A DNA stretch of 64,000 bases from a virus, in IMG/VR virus record IMGVR_UViG_3300028829_006090, positions 100,894 to 164,893 of that record, one strand, 5' to 3'. Of the stretch, positions 1-9,300 are shown one piece after another. The number at the start of each line of letters is the position of its first letter. Positions within the stretch are counted from its first letter, which is position 1. The notes beneath the pieces were generated by a model. That model did no database searches and was not told the origin of the DNA. It was given only the letters and a program-made list of their open reading frames with translations. Made by a program: the position numbers and the translations under genes.

Positions 1-885
1 CTTAAACGATCCGTCCGACAGTAGGACATCGTACAGGCCCGGGGACGTAGGGTTCTGCAGGACAGAACTGTCTACCTCCTCTTGGAAGATCTTAGACAGG
101 TTAGTTCTATTGTCCTTCACATAGATACCGTTACGGACTAGCAGCTCCTTCTCCCGATCGGCAAGATCCTTCGCCTCCTTGGAAGTCATATCGGAGATTA
201 CGACAACGTCGTCCTTCTCGGGCTTATCCGGAGTCGAGGCGCAGAAAGCAGCGTGCTTGGCCATTACTTCGACCTGACCTGTGTCGTAGAAGGAGAACAG
301 AGAGTTGCTGAAGTCGGTGCTGTTGAGGAAGGTCTCCAAGAAGGAGTGAGACGCCGACTTACCTAGCTTAGGGATATCCCGGGCCAGGTCTACTGGAGAG
401 AAGTTGGTAGCATCGAGCGCGGCCATCTTTACGGTCATGCGACGCCAAGTGTCCTGATCGATAATAGAGTTGGCGTCGAAGGATGCTTCCTTGCCTAACG
501 TGACCATGCCCTCATCCAGTATCTGGGTATTCTCCGGAGAGGCCTTATCTATATTCTGGTCGCTAGCTTCCTCTGCTTGGCCTATCGCTTTCGTGCCCTG
601 CTCTTTTATAGAAGAGATCCAGTTATCGAGAGCCGGCACGAAGATGTCCTTCTGCTTGACGTATATTAGGTCTAGCCCTTTGATGTCTCCCTTAATGAAA
701 AACACCGGGATGTATAGCCAGAGATTATTGACTACAAACGCGGCAATGCCTACCGCCTTCGTGTCGTCCTCTGTCTTGTCGATTACCTGGAATCCCACGC
801 GGTGCTCGACTAATGACGGCAGCTTCTCGCTGATCTGGGAATCGGCTAGCTGTCCAAACTTCTGCTCAAAACTGACGTCGGCCAT
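1..885 (-). CDS. Virion structural protein, partial (3' end outside window)
   Basis: The frame is open from an ATG at 885 to the left edge, giving about 295 N-terminal residues; the C-terminus is missing. A ribosome binding site (AGAGG) lies about 10 bases before the ATG. The N-terminal 100 residues hold phrases such as HRVGFQVIDK, DDTKAVGIAAF and IPVFFIKGDIKGLDLIYV that I recall from a conserved large-phage virion protein; this was not searched. Mostly soluble, mixed alpha/beta, no signal peptide. It is the gene transcribed after the RNA polymerase beta' fragment, which fits a late structural operon. The family is moderately supported; the exact role is unknown. Confidence 0.6.
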   Translation of the reverse strand, partial: MADVSFEQKFGQLADSQISEKLPSLVEHRVGFQVIDKTEDDTKAVGIAAFVVNNLWLYIPVFFIKGDIKGLDLIYVKQKDIFVPALDNWISSIKEQGTKAIGQAEEASDQNIDKASPENTQILDEGMVTLGKEASFDANSIIDQDTWRRMTVKMAALDATNFSPVDLARDIPKLGKSASHSFLETFLNSTDFSNSLFSFYDTGQVEVMAKHAAFCASTPDKPEKDDVVVISDMTSKEAKDLADREKELLVRNGIYVKDNRTNLSKIFQEEVDSSVLQNPTSPGLYDVLLSDGSFK

Positions 886-939
886 AATAAGTATCCTCTA
901 CACTCCTAACTTCGTGAACTAATAAAACTGAATCTGTGT

Positions 940-3210
940 TTACAACCTAACCGGGTCTAGCACTTTAGGAACATATGATGTGCCCTCGTGCTTGCTACTG
1001 GATCCTAACTGGGCTGCCTCTAGGAATGACTTTTTAAGGCCAAACCCGGATAATCGTACTTTCCAGTCGGGATCGCTTCCGAGGACACCCATCGCTCTAA
1101 CCACGTGCGGCTCGAATCCGGGCCCCTCTTTATGAGTAACAATAGTCTCTACCCCGTTATCTTCCAAATCTTTCGCAATCTTCGACGTTACTTTAGTACC
1201 TATAGAGTAATGCATGGTAGGCTTCTCCAGGTACGTACCTACCGCCCGCTTTGGGCGCAAAGGGTTAGAATCCTTACGTGGAATGTACTCACTAGCTAGC
1301 TGAGTATATGGAACAATGTCGGATATAGCATATCCCATAACGCCTTCCGGTCGTGTGATTTTAACTTTATCGAAGAATGCTCTGGACAATACCTCTACAT
1401 TACGTCTATGCGAGGATACTCCGTTTTTTGTAAGGATCTCGTAGAACTTGTCTTGGAAGTACCGGCGGCCTTCCCCTAGCCCTTTCGCCTGCGCGATCTC
1501 TGCAGGGTTAGGAGTGCCGTCTGTGAGCACATCTCCAGAAGTCACCTCATCTCCCACCTTTACGGTAATATTCCGTGTACCTGGAGAGTATTCTGGCTCT
1601 CCGTCTATATACACGTACTTGCCTCCTTGAGGGGCGTCTACGATGCGTGTGACCTTGCCGTCTCGTTTAGACAGCACTGCGCCTCCCTTGAAAGTCTTAG
1701 GAACCTGGACGAATTGGTTTACCTCGTCGAACCCTGACACGTTGGACGTGTTCTCCCCTACCACTCCGCCTAAGTGCTTGGCGGATAGCGCGAGCTGCTG
1801 GGTCATTGGCTCTGATAATACTCGAGCAGACTCGATACCTATGTATGCTCCCATAGGCGGGAACTTATTCTGATCTCGTTTTCCGGAACACATCTGACAT
1901 ACGCCTTCCGGCATCTGGCAGGTTAGTAGTGACCGGATCATTACTCGCTTGCCTCTCAGGGTAGCGAGATCTTTACGGGATACGGCAGTATTTCTGGAGA
2001 TGCCTTCAGTGTCCCGAGAGATGACTGATCCTAGTATCTCGGGGTCATCTCCATCTACCATAAGACCTACCCCATCTGCCCCGCAGTCCTTCCCGGTAAC
2101 TCGAATGTGCTGCGACATAGCTGCGAGCTGTTTACCTAGAAATCCTGTCTTGGCCGTTGCGAACTGTACGTCTGAGTTGCTGACGATAAGGCCGTTCGCT
2201 AGTACGAACATATGATCGGGGTGATCTACTTCCAGGTCGTACGTAGGAGTTAGACCGAGGGGCTCCGGATCACTCTGCTTCTTTAAGAATCCTGCTTTGG
2301 TCCACTCGTCCTTATCTAAGACAAGGGTCTTGTCGCTAACTCTACAGCGAGTCGCCTCTCCGATTGGATTCATATCTCCGCCTCGGGTCGCCAGTATCTT
2401 GTGATCCGGGGTAGCCTCTATGTATATGGAGGCTCCGCTACCGAAGTGGTATCTGTAGACGACTCTTACGCCGTTGTAGTGCCTGTCGATAACCTGTACT
2501 GGGAATGTATCTCCGGCAGGGCCGGATCCGAGCACCCATTCGCCGGGCCCTATGTCCTCTATACGCTTAACAGACGTGTCCGCCATCCGCACCAGAGTGT
2601 TGGGAGACAAGCAGTATCCTTTTCGCGACGCGTACGACCCTGCCCAGAACTCCGGACCAGTCACTCCTTCTCCGTATCCGTGCATTCCAGGGATAGGTAC
2701 AGGGCGATCTCTGTGGTCTGCTACTAACATGTCGCCGAACAGGAGCTGCGTGAGCTGGGTCGGTGATCCGCGTAGTCCTTGCTTCACCATCTCCCCGTAT
2801 GCGTTTGGACGAGTCTCCAGTTCGGCTAGTAGCGTCTTCTGGATAGTCGGCATAGCCTTCTGCATAGTCGACATGATCTGCTCGTCCTTCTGCGCTGAAG
2901 TCAAGGCGTTGCTCTGAGAGATGGCCCGTATCTTCTCTTGCAGCTGCTTACGATATGCCTTTGTCTTCGGTGGCAGCCTAAGGTCTGTAAGCCGCAACGA
3001 GGATGTTCCTCCGTACTCAGTCGCAACTACCCGGGAGATATCGGAGAGTCTTTTCAGCACCGTCACGTAATCGTCCGGGTGCTTCTCTGCTAACTCTTGG
3101 AAGAACGCCGACGAAGTCTTCTTGTTTAAGACTCGTCCGGGCTCTCGCATAGACTCGGGGATCGCCTGGTCTATGAGTATCCTCCCTAGCGTTGTACGGG
3201 CAGCGGGCAT
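940..3210 (-). CDS. RNA polymerase beta' subunit, C-terminal part, with mini-intein
   Basis: Supplies the C-terminal part of the beta' (RpoC) catalytic subunit. The start matches the TTvGRil region that follows the active-site domain in bacterial beta'. Visible landmarks are the bridge-helix segment GSYASRKGY/SDVQFATAKTGFL, four zinc-type cysteines (C376, C431, C438, C441) with the bacterial C-x6-C-x2-C spacing, and a trigger-loop-like SEPMTQQLALSAKHLGG. A 146-residue intein occupies residues 200-345, so the spliced protein is about 610 residues. The ATG at 3210 was chosen; a TTG at 3246 would add 12 residues inside the upstream gene. The N-terminal half of beta' is in the gene ending at 6391, with three to four other genes between them. 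No alpha or omega subunit was seen. The assignment is firm; whether the enzyme is virion-packaged is unknown. Confidence 0.93.
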   Translation of the reverse strand: MPAARTTLGRILIDQAIPESMREPGRVLNKKTSSAFFQELAEKHPDDYVTVLKRLSDISRVVATEYGGTSSLRLTDLRLPPKTKAYRKQLQEKIRAISQSNALTSAQKDEQIMSTMQKAMPTIQKTLLAELETRPNAYGEMVKQGLRGSPTQLTQLLFGDMLVADHRDRPVPIPGMHGYGEGVTGPEFWAGSYASRKGYCLSPNTLVRMADTSVKRIEDIGPGEWVLGSGPAGDTFPVQVIDRHYNGVRVVYRYHFGSGASIYIEATPDHKILATRGGDMNPIGEATRCRVSDKTLVLDKDEWTKAGFLKKQSDPEPLGLTPTYDLEVDHPDHMFVLANGLIVSNSDVQFATAKTGFLGKQLAAMSQHIRVTGKDCGADGVGLMVDGDDPEILGSVISRDTEGISRNTAVSRKDLATLRGKRVMIRSLLTCQMPEGVCQMCSGKRDQNKFPPMGAYIGIESARVLSEPMTQQLALSAKHLGGVVGENTSNVSGFDEVNQFVQVPKTFKGGAVLSKRDGKVTRIVDAPQGGKYVYIDGEPEYSPGTRNITVKVGDEVTSGDVLTDGTPNPAEIAQAKGLGEGRRYFQDKFYEILTKNGVSSHRRNVEVLSRAFFDKVKITRPEGVMGYAISDIVPYTQLASEYIPRKDSNPLRPKRAVGTYLEKPTMHYSIGTKVTSKIAKDLEDNGVETIVTHKEGPGFEPHVVRAMGVLGSDPDWKVRLSGFGLKKSFLEAAQLGSSSKHEGTSYVPKVLDPVRL
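2176..2613 (-). other. Mini-intein in the beta' bridge helix
   Basis: This in-frame insert is 146 residues. It begins with Cys at the typical intein block A (CLSPNTLVRM), has block B with T-P-D-H (ATPDHKIL), and ends with the block F/G pattern TYDLEVDHPDHMFVLAN...GLIVSN followed by Ser as the first C-extein residue. Only about 60 residues separate blocks B and F, so there is no homing endonuclease. The penultimate residue is Ser instead of the usual His, a known but less common variant. Joining the flanks restores ARKG-Y-SD, which matches the ARKGLADT stretch of bacterial beta'. The insertion therefore sits in the bridge helix, and splicing should be needed for an active polymerase. Confidence 0.92.
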
Positions 3211-3214
3211 AGAG

Positions 3215-3772
3215 TTATCTAAACTTATTATCGATGATGTTACCAAACACGGTGCCGAGGAACGGCACTGCCTGCCCTACCTCTATCCCCCTATCCTTCC
3301 AAGTCCTACCGTCTATCTTACCTGTAAGATGTTTTGCTATAGACATGAGCTTGGCCTTTCTAGTAGGGTCCTTTTCAGACGTGGCGGCTTCGGTAAGCAC
3401 TTGGCGGCGAGCGATCAGCGCATTTCGGTGCTTTAGATTAGGTGCCCGAGTCCTTGCTTTTTTAGCATTGCCCTCGATATCTCCCTGTAGGATTCCTCTC
3501 TGGGAGTTGATAAAATCTATCTCTTCCTTAGAGATATCTGACGTGGGGTTGCCTAGAACGTAGTCTTTATATTGACCTAAGCTGGATATACCCTTCCGTC
3601 TTCCCTGCATGAGCTCCCCTGCTGCAAGACCAACGCCTGCTCCGACGCCACCTCCAATCAGATACTTGTTGAAGGTCCTATCGGACTCGGGCACGAGCTT
3701 GCGGGTTAGCGCGACTCCGATGACAGCGCCGAGCGGGGTCGTAACTAGTGATGGGTTGATTGGATCCTTCAT
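3215..3772 (-). CDS. Small glycine-rich membrane-type protein of the structural block
   Basis: Unrecognised protein of 185 residues. Residues 10-25 and 36-55 form two short hydrophobic stretches, the second a glycine zipper (LIGGGVGAGVGLAAGELM). The middle is charged and helical, and residues 160-180 hold another mildly hydrophobic segment (VPFLGTVFGNI). A GGAG ribosome binding site lies 9 bases before the ATG. It sits between the beta' fragment and a Pro/Met-rich protein. Similar glycine-zipper proteins recur in this window, which suggests virion or injected proteins that can enter membranes (inference). Confidence 0.7.
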   Translation of the reverse strand: MKDPINPSLVTTPLGAVIGVALTRKLVPESDRTFNKYLIGGGVGAGVGLAAGELMQGRRKGISSLGQYKDYVLGNPTSDISKEEIDFINSQRGILQGDIEGNAKKARTRAPNLKHRNALIARRQVLTEAATSEKDPTRKAKLMSIAKHLTGKIDGRTWKDRGIEVGQAVPFLGTVFGNIIDNKFR

Positions 3773-3777
3773 CTGGA

Positions 3778-4578
3778 CTACTCCGCGTACTGGCCGAGGG
3801 CCCGCAGTACTTGAATAAGGGCGTTATCTTGGTCGGCGGCCTCTAGCTGCTGCGGCATCTCCGTGGGGACCGGCATGGGCGGCAGTTCTGCCATAGGGGG
3901 AAGGGCCTCTGGCATGGGCATCTCGCCTGCGGGCGGAAGTGCGCTTAGGGAGTCCGGTGTCAGATTAGCGACGCTTGGAGGGAGCGCAGCCTCCCCTCCC
4001 TCTGGAACTGTCTCCGGAACAGAGACGCCCATGGTATTAGCCATCTGGACAAGCAGAGACTCTAGCTCATCGATGCGGGACTCCAGCTCCTTATTGGTGA
4101 CTCTGGAAGATTCCTCCTCCTTTGCAGGGGGCTGGGAGGCAGCGGCGGCCTCGATCAGCATCTGCAGATCCTGTGCCGACAGGGTAACAGGCTGTGCTTC
4201 CATGCCTGCCATCCCGGGATCTCCTGGACCGGCAGCTGGCATACCCATCATACTAGGGTCCATCGGAGGCATCGGCGGTGCGCCGCCCATCATACTAGGA
4301 TCCATCATGCTAGGGTCCATCGGAGGCATCGGCGGTGCGCCGCCCATCATGCTAGGGTCCATCGGAGGCATCGGCGGTGCGCCGCCCATCATACTAGGAT
4401 CCATCATGCTAGGATCCATCGGAGGCATCGGCGGTGCGCCGCCAGCTAGTGCGGGATCCTCTGCAGGTGGCAGGGCACCCATCTGTCCCGGTACTGCTGC
4501 TGCTGGCGCGGGAGCTGGGGGGGCGTATGCCTCCTTGGTTAGGTGCATTACTTTATTTAGTAGGTCTTTATTCAACAT
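3778..4578 (-). CDS. Pro/Met-rich repeat protein with coiled coil
   Basis: 266 residues with no recognised family. Residues 13-17 (LTKEA) match the Lys-x-Ala motif seen near the start of many neighbouring proteins. Residues 46-113 are near-perfect repeats of GGAPPMPPMDPSMM, low complexity and probably disordered. Residues 155-185 are a charged coiled coil (KELESRIDELESLLVQM), followed by another Pro-rich stretch and a short C-terminal helix. The layout resembles scaffold or linker proteins of virions, but this is inference. The opposite strand carries a long shadow frame produced by the repeats. Confidence 0.75.
   Translation of the reverse strand: MLNKDLLNKVMHLTKEAYAPPAPAPAAAVPGQMGALPPAEDPALAGGAPPMPPMDPSMMDPSMMGGAPPMPPMDPSMMGGAPPMPPMDPSMMDPSMMGGAPPMPPMDPSMMGMPAAGPGDPGMAGMEAQPVTLSAQDLQMLIEAAAASQPPAKEEESSRVTNKELESRIDELESLLVQMANTMGVSVPETVPEGGEAALPPSVANLTPDSLSALPPAGEMPMPEALPPMAELPPMPVPTEMPQQLEAADQDNALIQVLRALGQYAE
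4246..4443 (-). repeat. Tandem repeat coding for the Pro/Met-rich region
   Basis: Four tandem units of 42, 57, 42 and 57 bases fill this stretch; the 57-base units contain an extra 15-base block (one additional DPSMM-coding step). The units are almost identical at the DNA level, so they arose recently and are likely to vary in copy number between relatives. Confidence 0.9.
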
Positions 4579-4618
4579 CGGGATATCTTATGCCTCTTAG
4601 GTGATTCGGATATTGCTA

Positions 4619-5149
4619 TTAATTTGAAGTGTACCCCGATATAAATGCGGAAACATTTATTGTCGGCATTTGAGAAGCGCACTTCCATTTTCTGCGTGCC
4701 TTACATATTCTCTTATCAGGAGTCTTTGAGCAATCTATATTATGCATCTTGCGCTGTCCATCGGATCTAGCGCAGAAGCTCTTTCTTCTCTTAGACGCCG
4801 CGCCCCCCTTTTTAACTTTACCTGTGACAGGCGCTTTTAAGTTACTGCCTGGGTTTTCTCTCTCGTAAGACTTACGGCCAGCTTCGTTTAGGCCGCCTTC
4901 TCTATTCTGTCCCTTCTTACGAGTCCATGCAGGGCTCTTCTTTTTCTTATCCTTAGCCTCTTTGAATGCTGTCACGAACCTTACAAATTCGTTATCGCTT
5001 GAGGCTTTCTTCGCAAACTCCTCCAACTTATCTTCGGACATGCTGTTGGCGATCTCTTTTACCTTATCTGAAGCGTCCGGGCTCTCTCCTCGCTTATATG
5101 CTAGAGCCGCTCCAAAAAGTTTACGCTGATTTTCAGATTTAGCAGGCAT
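4619..5149 (-). CDS. Small basic protein, DUF3008-like start, C-terminal AFxxGY tag
   Basis: 176 residues from the ATG at 5149, which has a GGAGGAGA site at the right distance; an upstream in-frame ATG at 5167 lies inside the neighbouring gene and was rejected. The start PAKSENQRKLFGAALAYKRG resembles the small phage/bacterial DUF3008 family (recalled, not searched). The middle is Lys/Arg-rich (ARKSYERENPG, GKVKKGG), with four cysteines towards the C-terminus that could bind a metal. The last residues, SAFISGYTSN, match the AFxxGY tag found in other proteins here. Likely a small nucleic-acid-binding or virion protein; function unproven. Confidence 0.75.
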   Translation of the reverse strand: MPAKSENQRKLFGAALAYKRGESPDASDKVKEIANSMSEDKLEEFAKKASSDNEFVRFVTAFKEAKDKKKKSPAWTRKKGQNREGGLNEAGRKSYERENPGSNLKAPVTGKVKKGGAASKRRKSFCARSDGQRKMHNIDCSKTPDKRICKARRKWKCASQMPTINVSAFISGYTSN

Positions 5150-5150
5150 C

Positions 5151-6383
5151 TTACTTCTCTCCTCCATTGAACATATCTCTTGATATCCTTAGCTTAGATC
5201 CTGGGTCGTATCCGGGAAAATCTTCTCTCCGGCTGTTTATACCCACTGCATCTGCCAAGGACTGTACGAATGTGTTGGAGTTTACTCCTCGGCCTAGAAT
5301 GTTCTTCCATATGGGTGGGTACATGTAGGGATTCTCCCTTTCGTTATATCTGTAGGCTTCCCCAGCCTTTAGTACTTTACTTATGATGTCGTCGGTGCTC
5401 TTCCCTTGGTTGACAGATCTGCTGATGTGCGTCTCCCAGAACTTAGGTAACTTGGGATTCTCCTGTGTTGAGAAGTACTCTCGAAAAGCCTTTACATCGT
5501 TTCCGTAGTTCCTATGGTACCGGAGCCTGCGTCTGCTGAAGAAACTAGGTTTAACATTGTATGCTCCTACTATGATGGCAGGAGTGTCTCCGTACTTATC
5601 TACCGCATTGCCGAATCTATTGGGATCTTGTGGAACCAATATGAAGAACTGGTGTCTGCCTATAGGGGCCTTGCCGACGCCTGTGTCCATAGCGACTCTT
5701 CTCGATCCTATGTATATGCCGGGATTAAGGTTCTTGCTGTGTACTAGTTCCTTGCCTTTCTTCTTCGCCGCAGACTTGAATAGCTTCGTAGGCAGGCGGA
5801 TGTCGTTCCCTATATCGCCCTTGGGGAAATCCTGCCTGCGCTTATCTATGCCTGCCACGTCGGCTAAGGTCTGTGCGAAGGTGTTAGAGTTAGGCCGCAT
5901 TCCGAGGAGATTGGGAGCGAGGGCCGGGTAATACACTGGGCGCTTCGCTGTAGATTTCTCGTACGCCTTGCCTGCAGTCAGCATCCTACGGATAGTGTCG
6001 TCAATATCTTTCTTTGGGATAATGGGCCGGCTCAGTACGGGCTTCCAAAAGGCCTTAGACTTGGGGCTGCCTGAGTGTGTGTCTGTGTACTCTCGGATGG
6101 CTGCTAGATCGTCTGGCTCGTTCTGTCGGTACTTGAGACGGGGCCTGGATAGGACCCTTTCCCCCGGGACCCGGTATCCTCCGACCAATATTCCGCGATT
6201 GCCGTTGCCTAGATCGACGTCCAGTCCTTTGAACTTCTCGGGCTTATTAGGCACCATCACGAAGAATTGGTGGCGGAAGTAGGAGGGGTTCGCCGGGCTG
6301 TTCGCATTGGCTACTCGGCGCGTGCCTAGGTATATGCCTGGAGCAAGCGTTCCGGTTTCTATGAGTTTATCTTGCTGCTTCAT
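5151..6383 (-). CDS. Tandem-duplicated two-domain protein of unknown function
   Basis: 410 residues made of two homologous halves, about 13-200 and 221-405. Each half has the order PGIY(L/I)G(T/S)RRVA, RHQFF(V/I)(M/L)VP, G(G/A)Y, (R)LxYRxN, a helical segment, then NSNTF(A/V)Q(T/S)LAD and a DFP ending. The paired His (RHQFF) and NSNTF motifs recall papain/NlpC-like folds, where a Cys would be expected before the N-T-F; both copies have Ser there, so a hydrolase activity is not claimed. It follows the beta-beta' fusion gene by 7 bases and precedes the DUF3008-like gene. Function unknown. Confidence 0.75.
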   Translation of the reverse strand: MKQQDKLIETGTLAPGIYLGTRRVANANSPANPSYFRHQFFVMVPNKPEKFKGLDVDLGNGNRGILVGGYRVPGERVLSRPRLKYRQNEPDDLAAIREYTDTHSGSPKSKAFWKPVLSRPIIPKKDIDDTIRRMLTAGKAYEKSTAKRPVYYPALAPNLLGMRPNSNTFAQTLADVAGIDKRRQDFPKGDIGNDIRLPTKLFKSAAKKKGKELVHSKNLNPGIYIGSRRVAMDTGVGKAPIGRHQFFILVPQDPNRFGNAVDKYGDTPAIIVGAYNVKPSFFSRRRLRYHRNYGNDVKAFREYFSTQENPKLPKFWETHISRSVNQGKSTDDIISKVLKAGEAYRYNERENPYMYPPIWKNILGRGVNSNTFVQSLADAVGINSRREDFPGYDPGSKLRISRDMFNGGEK

Positions 6384-6390
6384 ATGTCTA

Positions 6391-9300
6391 CTATTCCAGT
6401 ATGGTGATGGGGTCGTCTATTGCTATCTTACCTGACCTATACGCCTTTCTTGCATCGGCCACGGTATTGAATACAGCGGCTGTCTTATCTGCAGGAGCCT
6501 TGGTAGCTAGATATAGCCCCTGCAGATATTCATTGGAAAGCTTATACGATGCCTGTCCTGATCGGGCGGAGATTAGATTGCGGTCCGGCATCATGCGGTC
6601 GACCACTTGGGATACCGCCTCGTCCGAGACAGGAACGGTGAATGACGCTGTGTCTCCGTCATAGTCCATGGCGAATGGCCCTACAATGGCCGGAGGCACT
6701 TGGACGGTAGATCCTTTTACGAGTACCGGCCAGAATCCCATGACACTGTACTTGTGTAAGGTAGGCGCCCGATTTAAGATGACAGGGCGCTTGGTGATAA
6801 CAGACTGCAACGACTTGTACGCTAGGGGTGAGTGATCTTTGACCGCTGTTGCAGCCTCTGTGGCAGGGACGCCCTGTCGCACAAGGTCTCGGATAACAAA
6901 CGGCTCGTATAGATTCCAAGCAAGCTTCTCTGGGATGCCCGCTTGGTTGAGTAGAAGGGACGGATTAGGTGCGACTACGCCTAGTCCCGACATATCGATA
7001 TTAGTCCCTAGAACTCGGCGCTGAATGAAGCCTGTCTTCGGACTTCCTTTTCCGAATATGTGCGAAAGGATGCCCTTTACGTTCTTCTGTACGAGCTGAT
7101 CCTTCTTCGGATCGGATACACCGATGAGAGCCTTGTAGCTATCCCATAGATCTCTTCGAGCATCGTTACGCATATCTGCCGGTAGTCCCTCTGTCTCGTT
7201 ATAGTCGGAGATAGACTCCACTAGAGACTTATACAGGTAGTTCGGGTCGGCCACCATCGTCATCCCTCCCTGTGCTGATATAGGACGGAACCGAGGCGGA
7301 AGTACCGGAACTCGGGTCATCATGAAGTCCGATGGCTTCACCTTGTTAGTTTCGAAAGCATGTAGGAATCGGAACTTTTTTACAGCATCGTCGCGCTTAG
7401 ATCTGATGCCGTGCTTTATCTCGTGCAGCGCCTTGGCCTTTTCTGCCTTGACGTCGATTCTACCTAGCTTGTCGGCTAGAGCGTCCTCTCCGGAGGCCAC
7501 TAAATCCTCCATCTCGGTTCTTTTTAGGCCCAATATACGCCGTATAGGGTCTACCATGATAGGGTTAGGCATGGCCGTAGGGAGGTCAATGTATGCCCAT
7601 CTGTCGCCGTTAGCCGAGCTTCCGGTAGCGTCGGGGTCAAATAGGCCTCCTGGGATGGGCTTAAGACCTTTTGCTGTATATGTATCACCGGTAGAGATCT
7701 TTCTATTTCCGGTAAGGTCTTTTGCCTGTTGGTTGGTCATAGAGAATATGTCGTCGGAGAACGCGCCTTCCGACAGATGTACTCCGCCTGCTCTGAGGAG
7801 GTCCTTAAACTTCTCGTAGACTAGCGGAGTCTTCGGCATGGTAGGGGTCTGTCCCAGCTTCAGCTGACGCCAGAACATATCGTTCTTCTGCCCCTTGATG
7901 AGCTTCATGTCCTTGAGGACCTCTGTCGCCCCGTGTGCTAAAAGAGCCTCTTGGTACATCTTGCCTAGGTGTTTAGCGCCTGTCTTGCCTCCCTTGGCCG
8001 GCTGGTCCTCTGCTGTGTACTTAGCCTGTGATCTGGACTTGCCTTTACCTTCGGACGTATGCTGCATCTTGTAGAAGTACGTCACTCCGGTAAATATCTG
8101 GGGGATCTTCTTCCCGGTTCTCGGATCTACTAGGTCCTCTCTATCGGATAGTCTATTCTTCTGGAGCTCGCTATGGGTGAACTCTATCATGTCTTCGTCT
8201 GAGAATCCCGGTAAGACGTAGGGCTTGCCTGTCTTCTCTGCGATCTTGCCTAGCTGGGCCTCTAGCTTCTGTGCCGGGTTAGTTCTGCTGACTACTCCCA
8301 GGGGAGACAGTATGACGTCCATCTTTCTGCCCTTAGGGTCCGTCGGCATCTCAGAGTCCTTGATCACCTTAGAGATTACGCCCTTGCCGCCGTGCCGCAT
8401 GGCCAGTTTATCTCCTACGCCCATGGGTATGTTCGTACGGACATTGATGTAGTACTGCTCTTTGCCTTCGGTCGCGTCTGTGACTACTCCGGGGTGTCTC
8501 TTCTCCCACAGCACTGCCTTGTTGGAGCGCATGCGGCGGCCAAGGGATCCACCGGCATGCGGATCCTGCTCGGACATCGCCAGAGCAAGCGGATCTCCAT
8601 ATCGTACGACCGATCCGGGCTTTATCATCCCCGTCGTTTCGTCGATCTTAGCGAGCTGCTCTTTATTGAAGGCGGCGGGGAAATTAGCTCTGAACTTATC
8701 CTTAGAGACAGACAGGTCCTTTTCCTTCTTGAACTTAGCATGATACATATGCTCTGACGTGAGCTTCTTAGCTGCCGTCTCGGATATAACAATGGCATCC
8801 TCGAACACCAGTCCGTCATAGTTCCAGTACGCTACGCGGAGATTAGTCCCGAGGGCCGCTACTCCCTTATCGCTGGTGAAGTTACTGGCTGCGAGCATGT
8901 CGCCCTTCTTCACCTTGTCTCCGGCCTTTACTAGGGCCTTGTTGCGGATGTACGTGGATCGGGCATACGGAAAGTTCTCGTACAGATCCACGGATCCCTC
9001 GGATCCGTCCGCATAGGTTAGGTCTACTCTATTCTTGCGGACGGCCTTAACTGTGGCGTCCCTAGAGGCGCGCACTGCTCCGAGATGGCCGCCTATGCGT
9101 CTCTCCATGCTGGTGCCGCTTCCGGGATCGGTAGTTCTTACTAGCGGAGCCTCTCTGCTCACCAGAGGAAGTGCCTGGGGCCCAAATTTCGAGCCCATTA
9201 ATAAACGCATTCCCTTATCTCCGGATTTCAGAGGAACCAGGTTAGCCCCATCGCTAAACATATCATCGTTGTTCGGTACGACGTAATCGATGTCTTCACG

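Noticed and set aside
3863-4600. 245-residue plus-strand frame rich in Gly, Ile and Ser
   Set aside because: It is the antisense shadow of the Pro/Met-rich repeat gene; it has no ribosome site and its repeats mirror the coding repeats.
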